A stretch of 64,000 bases of DNA from assembly GCF_958979055.1 (NCBI RefSeq), contig NC_084891.1:387001-451000 (forward strand), given 5' to 3'. A program made the translations under genes and the position numbers. This DNA comes from Alnus glutinosa. Taxonomy: Eukaryota; Streptophyta; Magnoliopsida; Fagales; Betulaceae. Below the pieces are notes generated by a model. The model did not search any database. It had not been told where the DNA came from and saw nothing but the letters and a program-made list of their open reading frames with translations. Positions 38,960 through 50,085 of the stretch are shown here, piece after piece; the first letter of the stretch is position 1; the number at the start of each line of letters is the position of its first letter.

Positions 38960-40160
38960 ATTAGGGCCCTCTCCATAATTAATTACTCTTTTCATTCAAG
39001 ATTATAAAACTTTTATTACTTTTACAGAATTCTTTGCTCTCATGCTTAGACGAGTATTACCTTTTCAGATACCTACAATTCTAAGCAAACAAGGAAAGGG
39101 GAAAGTTACAAGTGGGGGAAAGGGGTATATGCTTCCAAAAATATAATGGGAAGCGGGATCGCGAAGGACTGAAATAAATCTAACAATCAGTTTCTCTCGT
39201 TTGAACGAGTCACTTACTCGTTTGAACCTAACTAGGGTTTCACATTTTTTCAAGGTGTTTCATAGTTTTCTAAAGCGGCGCGTTAGAACTGGCTTAGGAC
39301 GAGCTATTTTGCCAACTGGTTTTAAATCTCGTTTGAACTTAAACTTAGAATGAGCTATTCTGTCTAGCTTTTTAGTCTTCTCTTTGTAGTTCGTTTTGAC
39401 TCGGTAAGTGTTGGAATTAGCAAAATTTCATGAAACTTCATTGATTTCGTAGGTCTTTGAATCAATTTTCTAAATTTGTATGAAGAATAGAGTAGGTTAT
39501 CCGTACAAAAAGTTGCAACTATTATAAAATAAATTGTTGGGTTTTGGGGATATAAATCACCTTACCCCACTCAACCAGCTCACCAAGAGAAAAATATCAA
39601 CACAAAACTCTTATTACATAAAAAGTAACTGCTCCATTGATCAGTCAATTTTAGCCTGTTATGGGGCAAACATCCAAATGCCATATTTAATAGTCTCTCA
39701 CCTTAAAAATGGTCACTTAATTTCTCCAAAAACAGGAAAGGGAGCTCAGATTCTCTCGTTGTATGTGGTTATTTTATAAAATAATGTACTGATTTAAGCA
39801 TTACAATGTTCCCAATCTCTTGGGTACCAACGGATTTTCGATACGACCAAATACAATTTTTTATTTTATTTTGTAGGTGACCTGTCGCTAGTCCGACCGT
39901 CAAAAAAGTTGGTTAGACAGAAATGACACTAAAAACTTTGTAAAAAGAATAAAAGAATAAAGAATGTAAACCTTGCAAGAAGCAAGCCAACAAACTTTTA
40001 AAAGAGGAGATTTGCATCGACAGTTATTAATTCTAAATTTTCTTACAGCAACTACTTTATTCTTATTTAGATAATAAAAACAAATTTTATTAAAAGAAGA
40101 AGATCCATACACCTCAAAACAAAGGGAATTAAAGACAAATTGCAAAAGAAAATGCCACCT
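38960..40160. other. Spacer between FLX-like gene and tetraspanin
   Basis: The 3' flank of the FLX-like gene, homologous to the copy-A flank up to 39929. About 90 bp near 39150-39230 (ACGAGTCACTTACTCG) have no copy-A counterpart. From 39930 to 40160 is the 3' flank of the minus-strand tetraspanin. The two genes are convergent. Nothing else is recognised. Confidence 0.5.
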
Positions 40161-41729
40161 TCAAATTGTGGCAAAATGCTCCAACATAGTGGCGAGGAAT
40201 AACAAGAAATGAGAAACAATGAGTACTAACGCCATCACAACCAAGAAGAACCCAAGTTTCCTCCATTTTCCCTGTAATGTTCTTAAGAATCCTTTTTGGC
40301 AAGACTTGCAGTTGTAACATAGAACGTTTTGATCATTGCTCCATGAATCGCAATCACTGTCATATGGATATGATTTATCTTTCACTACTCCATCTTCCTT
40401 TTCCCAAAAAGTGGCGTTTACATATTGCATTTCACATATTGATGGAGGTTTGCAACAGCCTCCCTTCAGAAATATCAACATAAAATAAACACTTATAATT
40501 TCTATTTTTTTGGACGTAAGAATACAAGCAAATACAGAGAAAAAAAAAAAAAAAAACAAGAAGAGATTAGACGGGTTCCTTTCCACTGTCAATCTAGATG
40601 CAGGAAAGGCGTAGTTGAGGGAAGATGGGAATGATTCCAGAAAAGAGTCTGGAGGCGGCCCATTTTGCAACAAAGTAGGCGCAGAAGTTTGTAGATCGAT
40701 CTGTTAACTTGCCTAGCTAGCTTCCTAAGAGGAGGAAGCTCAGGAGATGGTGTGGAAGATAACTGAGATCATGATTAGGAAAATCTTCCAATCAATACTG
40801 GGAGGTATACTTGAACATATTAGATGGGGTTCTTTCCACTGTCAATCCAAATGGAAAGACGCAGTTGAAGGAAGATGGGAAATGCGCTTCCATAGAAGAG
40901 TTTGGAAGCGGCCCATTTTGCTATAAGATGGGCGCAAAATTTGTACATCTGTGAACTTTCTTGGCTTCCTACTCTTAGGAAGCTGAAATGGTGTGGAAGA
41001 TAAACTGAGATGATTGAGAAAATCTTGCAATTAATCAATAGTCAGAAGGCTCATTATAATTAAGAATATGCATGCAAATTTAAAACAAATAAATGAAATA
41101 ATATAATTAATTACCTCAATGGGTGACAATCTTTTTATGCTGAAGTCATATGATTTGAGCATAAAGGATCTTGACACCAAATCAGTGCATGCTCCTGTAT
41201 CATAAATGCATGATCTGATATTGTGCCAGTTGTTCTGGTTGCGAACCTTCAGCTTGAGCCACATTGGTGAGCCTGGAATTGTCCGACTCTCCATCTTATA
41301 TGCCCCAGTGAGGGCAAGCCCTATGGTGAGCATAACAATCAATGGCGCCATAACTACAACAAGTCCTGGCATTGGAAATCGAGATTGCAAGAAGGCAACA
41401 CTATTGCTAACTAAGAAAATAAAGAGCAACCCAATGCCAATGCCCATCTGCAACTTCGGCAACCTTAGAAGAATTTCACAGTCATAGCCTCTCATATATA
41501 ATAGCCATATAACTGAGCCAAGAACAGGAAGTGACAAAATGAAAGTTAGAATAGTCAATACTCTTATTAGGAGTTTTACTTGGATTGTTGCTTTCTCCCT
41601 CGTCGAAAAACCTCCTTTGGGTTGATTTTCCATCTCTGTTATCGTCATGGAACCTCCTCCTTTGGGTTGATTTTCTTTCTCTGTCACGGTCACTGTCACT
41701 GCTTCTACAAGATCAGTATTTTGTGCCAT
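40161..41729 (-). CDS. Tetraspanin, plant type (305 aa, two exons)
   Basis: Exon 1 is 41115-41729 (205 codons) and exon 2 is 40161-40463, joined at GAG/gtaatt...ctgaag/GGAGGC. It is a membrane scaffold protein with four transmembrane segments at about residues 54-77, 95-115, 122-143 and 274-297. A large extracellular loop carries the plant GCCKPPS motif, a later DCDSW and CYNCKSCQKG, all expected disulphide cysteines. The start is the ATG of MAQNTDLV. The N-terminal cytoplasmic tail of about 50 residues is longer than the few residues usual in plant tetraspanins. It contains a doubled TEKENQPKGG / TEMENQPKGG unit. Tetraspanins organise plasma-membrane domains; the exact subfamily is not assigned. 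Confidence 0.9.
40562..41040. repeat. Tandem repeat of about 230 bp inside the tetraspanin intron
   Basis: Two diverged direct copies, about 40562-40803 and 40820-41040. Both carry TTTCCACTGTCAATC, GCGGCCCATTTTG and TGGTGTGGAAGATAA in order. They account for most of the 651-bp intron (40464-41114). No reading frame is shared between them. Confidence 0.75.
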
Positions 41730-43243
41730 GTTAATATTCAACTGTTGAATATGCTTTAACCTCGATCTTTCTGTTTGTGTTTAATAAGTCAAAAACAAAA
41801 ACGTGCATCTTATGTTGGTTGAAGAGAGATTATTTAGGGAGAGTTTTGTGATGGATCTATGTAAAAACTAGGTCAAAGTGCTAACTAACTGCACTTATGA
41901 TGCTGAAAAAAACAGAAAAGACAAAAACAAAAGGAAAATATTACGTGATTCTCTCATCTCACAAAAACGAAGTCAATCTTGTATGTACGTATTTAGACAA
42001 AATTCTTGTCACATGCAATTAAATGTTTGAAATATATATATATATATATATATATATAAGAAGAAGCTAATCGTGGCAAAGGTTAATTAGATCAAATTAT
42101 TAATTTTGTTCTTAGATATACATTAAAATAGAATTAAGCTTAAATTTGAAACGTTAATTGATCAGTGCTTTAATAAAATTAAATTGCATATATTAATCTG
42201 AAAATAAGTTTGAATGTACAAAAGAAAGAAATAATAACTATTTTAAACAACTAATTTATCAATGAAACCAAGTCTCAACAAATTATGATAGGAACTATTT
42301 TTAAGCCTGCTTATATGCAGATGAAAGATGCTAGCTTCAAAAGTTCCAAACTTTTTTTCAATATTGATCGAGGGTAATGGAGATGCCAACACATTCCCCA
42401 TATTTAGTAACACTTATTACCTATTTGTCAAAATTCTTTACATGTTTCTCGATCGCCTTACTATCATATATATATAGATGAAAAGCAAATATTAAGAAAA
42501 AGCTTTTTAAAATACTATATGTTAATAATCACCATCTTCACTCAAAAACCTAAGCCATTTGACTCTAATTAAACTAATATATAATATATGGGAGTTTTGG
42601 ATTGTATTTTGTAGTAGTTGCTTTAGGGTTGAGATGGATAGTTCAAGAATTTAGTAAGTTTATGAATATATACATTCCTTCCCATAATTCGATCAAAGCC
42701 CAATCAGAGTAAGCTAGACTGTCATATCTTTTGATTTGTGTATCAAATGAAGGCAAGCTTAGTGGTTTGGAAATTTGATTCAAAAGGCTACAATTTTTTG
42801 TTTTACAAAAAATTGTCAATTCCAATTCTACAATATTTTTTTTTTTTTTTTTTTTTTTTTTTGAAATATTGGTGGAACTAAGAAGAACGGAAATGGAAGG
42901 TCCAAGAAAAACCGTTTGCCATTTTTGTTTTTTATTTTTCTAGTTAAGTTGTTCGTAAATTTTTTATTTTTCTAAGTAAAAAAGCAGAGAGAGAGAGAGA
43001 GCGCTTAGAGCAACTATTCTATCTAAATGTGACCATAATAACACTTGTCCGTTAAAAATCAGACAAGAGGACTGTTTGTCATTTGAAATCCATATAAATG
43101 CATTAAAATTTCTACAATTGTTGGATCTCTTAGTTTGTTTGAACATTTTTAATTAAAGTTAATTGGGTCCGTCCACTCTACTCTAAGATCCATTCACTAA
43201 ATAATTCAACCAACCTCAAACTTTCTCATTACTCATTACCCTA

Positions 43244-43311
<68 letters not shown>

Positions 43312-43668
43312 CTTTCTATTAAATATTAACCTTAAATAATAACATGTTTCCATACGTACGTACATGGGCTGTCTTGTTTCTTTGGATATGTTTCACAACA
43401 TTTTTCCTGATTGTCATCCCTTAAAACAAAATTGCTACATATTATACTTTTCAGCCTATTTTATTTATCCATCGGTCTTTGTTAAAAAAATAAATAAAAA
43501 AATTGATAGACATTACTATGTCAGTTTAAGCAATAAAATTAAAGTACCTATAATATGTAGCAATACTTTCTTAAAAAGGTCAAAGTATTTCTATATACAG
43601 TTATTAAGAATTGAAAAAATAAAGAAAAAATTTCACTTATAACTTCTGATTTTTCATCACTTTTGTAA
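41730..43668. other. Divergent intergenic region between tetraspanin and COX6B
   Basis: The tetraspanin promoter lies on the left. A CTAAATAAT sequence on the minus strand near 41830-41840 is the best TATA-like candidate. Otherwise it is AT-rich, with (TA)n at 42033-42057, a poly-T run at 42838-42862, a (GA)n tract at 42986-43001 and a long (TA)n at 43247-43309. No gene is recognised. Confidence 0.5.
43247..43309. repeat. (TA)n microsatellite
   Basis: About 62 bp of uninterrupted TA. Comparable tracts lie at 27852-27903 and 50010-50067, the last continuing into (TG)n. Confidence 0.95.
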
Positions 43669-43669
43669 A

Positions 43670-44072
43670 AAGGTCAGGTAACCAAACTTTAAAAAGTGTC
43701 AATTTAGGGTATCTATTTTTCAATTTTTTTTTTTATATTTTTTTTCAATTTCAACCATTCGTTAGAATTTTCCGTTAAATCTTATCAAAATTTCTAAAAT
43801 ATCCATATGTTTATTTTTTTTACAAAAAAATTAATTTTTTTTCTTCTAAGATTTATGCATAAGTATTTTTACAAATTTCTTTAAATTCTAACTAACACTT
43901 AAATCCTAACTATTATTTTCTTTTTATTCTTAAAAAAGGAGGTTAGGGGTATTTTGAGAATTTTATAGGATTTAATAAAAAATTTAACGGATTGTTAAAA
44001 TCAAAACAAAAAAAATTAAAAGATAAATACTTTAAATTCACGGTCTTTAAAATTTAGGTACTTTGTTTTCAA
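43670..44072. mobile_element. MITE-like fold-back in the COX6B promoter region
   Basis: The left end (AGGTAACCAAACTTTAAAAAG) pairs with the complement of the right end (AAGTACCTAAATTTTAAAGA). Inner blocks with CCGTTAAAT are also inverted on the two sides (43771-43780 and 43981-43990). There is no coding capacity. It ends about 180 bp before the COX6B ATG. The pairing is imperfect, so the insertion is old. Confidence 0.6.
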
Positions 44073-44255
44073 AGCGACAAAACATCATAGTTATAATTGA
44101 AGTTCTTAAAAAACAAAATAAAATAATAATAATAATAATTGTGTTCTGTGCGGCACGCACCGGACGAACCGGAGAGACTCCGAGGCAGCCCAGTCCTTAT
44201 ATTGCCATTTTCACATAATTTCTCGTTCGTGTGCTTTCCTCTTATCGGACAACTC

Positions 44256-47200
44256 ATGGCGGAGGTAAAGCTTCGATTCTCTCTCTCTCATTTCCTCTTT
44301 TCGTCTCTGTCTCTGTTTGTAACAGCGAGAAAATATTTTAAGTTCTTCTTTGGTCATTTCAAAGTCTCAAACTTTGTTGGTTGACGGTGATTGCCGATTG
44401 GGATTTTCATTTCATGTCTATGGTTTTGTGAATCTTTGCTTGTTCTTTTTCTTTTTGGGTATTGATTTATTACTTATCAGTGTTTGCTTAAAAAGTATAA
44501 CTGGATTTGTAGCTGTTAATTTTAACCAGAACTGGGTCTTCCTGGTTTAGGTGAAATTTTTCTATATAAAATTTCTATGAATTTATGAGATAATCATTCA
44601 ATATTAAATATTGGGTGCATGAGGGTCTTTTGTTTTCCAATTAAATATAGATCCTTTTCTGAGATTACTCGTTCAAAATAAAAGAAATTGAGATTAGAGT
44701 TAATCTAATCTCAAAAAAAAGAGAGTTAATTTGGAGGGCATGTTAGTTAATGTGGGCTTGAGTTTTCAACTAAGTTGTTTGGGCTTTTAGTGGTTGTTTA
44801 TAGTTATAAGCCTTACAGAAAAGAACTGAGAATCTCAGATTGAAATACATGGCATGTTCGTAGCATTGTTTATTGTCATACGGCCGAGGATTTAACCATT
44901 TTTCTTAAAATGGTCATCCTGAAAGTGTTGATCAATTGCGTTGAGGAACACTGGGTGTGTTTGTCTTTGGCAGTTTAGAAGAATGTTAACATTGTTTGAG
45001 GAACTTTGTCAAATTGGGTTGTAATTGAAATTCAATTGTAATTGCATTTCTCCTGCTAGAGCTTCTATGTCCAATTTCAAGGTGTCCCATAAAGGATTTA
45101 TCCAGATTTTCTGAATACCGTGAATCCAAAATTTCAATGTATTGCTTCTAACAAATAGTATGCGATTCCATGGCAGTTTAAAGATGTCGTGATTGTTTGT
45201 TAAATATTTAGTCCTGTTCAGCCTACTGCTGGTTGACAATCAAAAATATTGTTATGCAGTGCATTATATTGATCAAAGGTGCAAAGGTTTAGATCTGTTT
45301 GCCATGGTCATATATGGGTTGAATCAACGTTTTTCAACTGTAGTGATAAGCTTGTTATAAGCTCATCATTGTTTTCTTACTTGTTACATACTTTTAGACT
45401 TGTTCAATGTTTCTGCTGTTTGCTCTCAGGTTGAGCTGAAAACAGCCCCTGCTGATTTTCGATTCCCTACAACAAATCAAACCAGACACTGTTTCACTCG
45501 TTACATTGAGTTTCACAGGTACATTTTACTAACTATTGTGTTCACTGAAAACTTATTAGCAGAGTTTTTCTTTTCAATTTTTCCTCTTCTTCTTTTTCAA
45601 AAGCCAACTTCAATTGCAGGTGCTTGACAGCAAAAGGTGAAGAGTCTGGTGAATGTGAGAAATTTGCGAAGTATTATCGTTCCCTCTGCCCGGGTGAATG
45701 GGTGAGTAGTCCTAGCTTATTGTATTGCTGCAATTGACTAAAAAAATTACTTAGTTGTATGCTCCTTATGTACCACAATTTATAGCAACAAATGATTAAT
45801 AAAGACATTGGATTTTTTAAATCGTGAAGTGTGTTGTAAAACATAATTACACTCTTTTGAACTTTTCTTGTCTGGTTTAATAACTTGAATGGTCCAGTAA
45901 GGAGACTGTCTTCAGTTAGCAGTCAGTGTTATATTTAACATTTGAGTTGCATGAATTTGGTATGATTGGGGAATCATGAAATAACTTTGAACTATTGCCA
46001 GTCTCTGCTTTTTACCAACTTGGAATGGCAATGCAATGCCTCTTTGCCATGTCAACTTTCAAGACTTTTAGCCTTGTGCCCCTTGACTGTGTCATCAATT
46101 GTCATCTTTTGATGTGTATAGATCAAGTCAACCAGCCTTTTCTAGTTTTATGATCAATCTGAGCTGCTTATAGTCCTCTGTTTGCTCTTATTTCAATATT
46201 CATGTTCACGATGTCCATGCATCTTGACATTTGCACAAACTTATGATGATCTGACAGGGGCTCTGAAACAATGATGGTGAATAGTTCTTTTAAACTCTTG
46301 CTTTAACTGGTCAATTGTTTCAAGAGCATTGTTATTTTACACTTGATGATATATTACAGGGGTAACAAATCAGTAATGCTTTTTCTTTTTTCTTTTTTGA
46401 TAAGTAGTAATGAAATTTTATTATGAAAGAGGAGATACCTTAAGCATACATGATGTGGACAAAAGGTTTATCTGAGTAATTAATTCAAAGTTCATCCTGT
46501 CCTTGAAATCTAGAAAAAGGAGAAAACCGGATGAATCCAAAAAGAAGCATTCGCTCATACAATGATCTCAAAGAATAAAGACCTAAGCTGAAGCATGGAA
46601 AGTTCAATAGCATTAAAGGTCCTATTGTTCCTTTCCCTCAAAATAGTCCACATTATTCATAGAGGTGTAGCATTTCATACTAATCCTTTACTAAGTCGTC
46701 CAAACAAACCCTTCTAATAGAAATTAAAAATCAACAACCTTCAAGGCACTGAACCCCAAATAAACAAAATGCAAGACCACAAATCTCTTGGAATATAACA
46801 ATGAAACAATAAACTCGCCTCTAAGCTTCTCTCACAAGCCATTCCCCTCCCCCCCCCAAAAAAAAACTCCTGCCGTCTGAACTCCCCATCACTGAGGCAA
46901 ACGGAGGAGTGAGAAGCATCTGCTTCTCCCCACCTTCCTTCCTGCCCTCTCTTCCTCCTCTACCCTCTCCTCTTTTTCCTTCTTTTTTTCTCTTTTCTTT
47001 TGTGGGAAGATGGAAGCTAAATTTATAATTGCCCGTTCACCTCCGCCACGTATGTGCCCCTCCATTGGCCTCCCAAATCGACCATGAGCAGCTTCCTGCT
47101 GCCCTCCCCGATGGTGTCCAGTTCTAGATCTTTCCTCAAAGAGCCATCCCCACCTCCTTCCTCCATAAAGTAAGAATTGTCCTCTCTTTTGTCCAAAACT

Positions 47201-48345
47201 GTTGCGGAGCATGCTCCTTTGTCCAAGGATGTGAGAAATGTGATCTTCATTGACTGCTACATCACAATAACCATCAATGCACCCTTTTTTCAGTGGTGAG
47301 CCATTATTCGGATTGCATCTCTTACCACCATCGTGGCCCTCTCCTTGGCCTTTTGGTCAAGTAACTATGAGACTGGATTTGTTTGGATCTATTTTCTGTT
47401 TTATTTGTAGTTTTAATTTCATGCCTTGTAAGTTGTAATGGCTATTTTTGGGGTGTTTGTTGGGGTCACCCGCCTCATCCATTTGTAGTTTTACTTTGTT
47501 TTAATGTAATGGTTATTATGTTTTGCTCAGGAAAAAAACTAATGAAGCAATTGATGTTCAATTGATTCTTCACTAAACTTACAAATACAACACCAATTCA
47601 CAAGAATCATATTCCTTGATGAAATATGATCCAGTGTTAAAATATCTCCCAATGCACACGTCCAAGCAATCCCATTGCTGTATTATAGATTCATAATTAA
47701 AGAAATCATTATAAGTTCGGCTGTTATCTAAAGATATTGTGCCAGGGGTGGGGGCTGTCAAAGTCCCTAGACTGAGTACTGATAATTTTAAATACGTTGA
47801 ATTTGTTGTATTACCTGGCGTCTTTTCTACATTGCCAGTGCCAGTTGGCACCATGATCAAACATAATGCCCATGAAACTAAAAACTTTACTACTCAACTT
47901 TTTATGCAGTAGAGTTGTGAAGAATATAGAAGCATGTAGAAATTGATGGGGATAATTTGGATAATGTTAGAATTATGTCTGAGGATATTATTCATATACT
48001 CCTTTGTCCCTAGATAGGGCTTGTCAGCACTGTGTTCTTCACGAAAATTACTATAGAAAGCTTTCTATGATAACAAGTTCAGCATCTTGGGACAGAAGTT
48101 GTCTATCTCAAGAGAACTATCATGTCCTTTGGTTGGTGATTTCTATTCTACCATTTTCTATCTTCACAGCTCTTAACTTGTATATTTTCCCCCAGTGCGT
48201 GGAATTGGTCGCCGTTTACCTATGAACTGGAAATTTGGAAAATATCTGCCATTTTATGTGACTAATTCTTTTTTGACTTAAATTGCTGCAGGTTGAGAGG
48301 TGGAACGAGCAAAGGGAGAGCGGATCTTTTCCAGGCCCCCTTTGA
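44256..48345 (+). CDS. COX6B: Cytochrome c oxidase subunit 6b (77 aa, four exons)
   Basis: Exons are 44256-44264 (MAE), 45430-45518, 45620-45701 and 48292-48345, all with GT/AG junctions. The product begins MAEVELKTAPADFRFPTTNQ and ends in ESGSFPGPL, almost matching Arabidopsis COX6b isoforms of similar length. The fold is set by a CX9C motif (HCFTRYIEFHRC) and a CX10C motif (CEKFAKYYRSLC), the twin disulphides used for Mia40-dependent import into the intermembrane space. There the subunit sits on complex IV and links its dimers. The first exon encodes only three residues, so the start depends on this splice model. The 5' flank (44140-44255) is GC-richer with no upstream ATG. Confidence 0.97.
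46377..46800 (-). mobile_element. 5'-truncated L1-type LINE tail in COX6B intron 3
   Basis: Read on the minus strand the sequence ends with AATAAAATTTCATTACTACTTATC and an A-rich tail, as plant L1 elements do. Upstream of the tail one frame reads WTILRERNNRTFNAIELS and then QLRSLFFEII. This is the typical C-terminal end of plant LINE reverse-transcriptase proteins, after the zf-RVT region. The 5' limit is unclear; only the 3' end of the element remains. Confidence 0.7.
46801..48291. other. Remainder of COX6B intron 3
   Basis: Contains a C-rich/CT-rich patch (46840-46990) and two unassigned minus-strand open frames (47023-47250 and 47579-47860). They have no motif I recognise. They may be further insertion debris, because plant COX6b introns are usually shorter. 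The acceptor TTGCTGCAG at 48283-48291 is clean. Confidence 0.45.
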
Positions 48346-48779
48346 TGTCGCATCAGCACCTTAGATGGTCGTGCATTGCTTGTTCCTTTTCTTTAAGCTG
48401 AATTGAATAATAAGGCGCAAATCGAGTTCTCTTTGAATTAATTGAACATTTAATTGTGTTGATTATTGCATGTGGGCATGTTGCCCCTAACTTAAAATGG
48501 CTGGCATTTTTCTATGTTCTAATATATGAATTTGTTTTGAGCAGATACAGTTGAATCTTCACAAATAAAACGACCCTCGTTGGCTTGGTTTGTTCTTCCA
48601 TAACCCCCAGAAGCTAACCGACCTGTGTTTGTTCTTAAACATGCATATTTAATTCATTTGATGATAGTTTGAAACCCGAAATAAAACAAACTAGGATGAG
48701 TTCCCTTTGGTTCTTGGTTTTCAATAGATTGGGGCGATTTTAGGAGGAAATGATGAACGGAGCAGCTGTTTCAGAGCTT

Positions 48780-49440
48780 GTACAGACATAATATTTCTGT
48801 AACTCCTAATATATAAACTTGTTCTTAGCAGATACTGTTGTGTCTCAGAAACAGAATCGGGAATATTTTTTTTTTTCCTTAAACCTTGAGTTTCACACCG
48901 GAAAATCTATCATTAGGGGTTGAATAGAGTCTTAATATGTTAATTATATTATGATCTCATTGAAAAAACTGCATAAGGGATAAATCTCCCTAATATATAG
49001 TGGTATTAGAGCTGTGTTAATTAAAGAAAAATGTAGTCAATGTGACGAATGAAGATTGTTTTTGTAACAATGATGAGAGTCATGAGATTGTTGAGCAATT
49101 AAGTCACACATTGGATATATATCATAATAAGCTTAAGGATTTGGGTTGAGTGGTTTTCTATATGATCATGGTCCTCACTAAAAAAACTAAGGAATAATAT
49201 TGAGGTTTCCAATTGAATGTCAAATTAAAGGGTGAAGATTAAGTAAGGATTTCGAGTTGAAAGTCGAATTTGCAAAGAATTGAAGTCTTAATATTTTGGT
49301 TCGATTCTACAGTTTCTACTCCTGTGAAAGAGATAAATGAGTAAATTTGTTGAACAAAACAACCAGTTACAAAAATTCATGACTAGCACAACCTAACCAA
49401 AAAGTAATAGGATTGAGTTGTAAAAATATATATTTTTGTG
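48780..49440. repeat. Direct repeat, first copy (second at 54110-54790)
   Basis: Shared ordered blocks include ACTGTTGTGTCTCARAAACA, CAATCGGGAATATT, TAGTGGTATTAGAGCTGTGT, AATGTAGTCAATGTGACGAA and GATTCATGACTAGCACAAC. The repeat flanks EG45-like gene 1 on both sides, so it marks the unit that was duplicated within this cluster. Confidence 0.8.
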
Positions 49441-49479
49441 TTTTTAGGATACATTGGAACTCAGAAAAAATCTATGCAA

Positions 49480-49990
49480 TTTGGTTACTTTTTGCACAAA
49501 CGAAACCAAACCTAAACACCCTCAAATTTTTCCATTCTATCAAAGATAGACACGGATTTTTAAAACTAGAGAAAGTTTTGAGAGAGAAATAAGAATAGAG
49601 AATTTTGAGTGTACTAAAACTTGTCTTTAAGTGAATGCTCTAAAACGACTGTACGTACGTTAAGGATGATCTCACCATTTAGCAAGGATACGAGTTAGCT
49701 CTTCCCCTTTCTAATGGGCCATAATTCACTCATCAAATAGGTGATTAGTTAATTTGAATATTCCTAAATAAAACAAAGGATAACTTATGCAACACGCCAT
49801 TGCCAATGCTAATTAAATAGACTTGTTGAATGACTTCAATCAAAAGCCGTTTCACTCAAAAGTCATTATACAAATAATATTGTTCGATAATAATAAATGA
49901 AATTTCAAATTATGATAATCATTATTATATAATTGTGAGAATTGGGTTGTATATATATATATACATCGATCTGGAGGCTTTTTGTTGTTA
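49480..49990 (+). repeat. EG45-like upstream-region remnant without a gene
   Basis: Matches the flank at 63300-63860 (CTACTTTTTGCACAAA, AACCAAACCT, CTAAAACTTGTCTT, AAGGATAACTTATGC, CACGCCATTGCC). It also matches more weakly the region upstream of gene 1 (51340-51560, AATAGACTTG, GTGAATGACTTTAA, CAAAAGCCG). No EG45 exon follows before gene 1. Confidence 0.65.
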
Positions 49991-50004
49991 ATACTGCATC
50001 CGCA

Positions 50005-50085
<81 letters not shown>

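Larger units (their letters stand above)
24046..39929. repeat. Segmental tandem duplication, copy B
   Basis: The counterpart of 12590-23883. It starts in a repeat arm shared with the fold-back element at 10197-12060 and ends at GACAGAAATGACAC. Unlike copy A it has three Gly/Ser genes, an intact FLX-like gene with its leader region, and extra intron stretches (34143-34270, 35615-35660, 36243-36760). Confidence 0.9.

Noticed and set aside
41031-41741. Tetraspanin start at 41741
   Set aside because: The first codon there is TTG, not ATG; the first true ATG is at 41729 (MAQ). The 3' end of that frame also runs into the intron past the donor at 41114.
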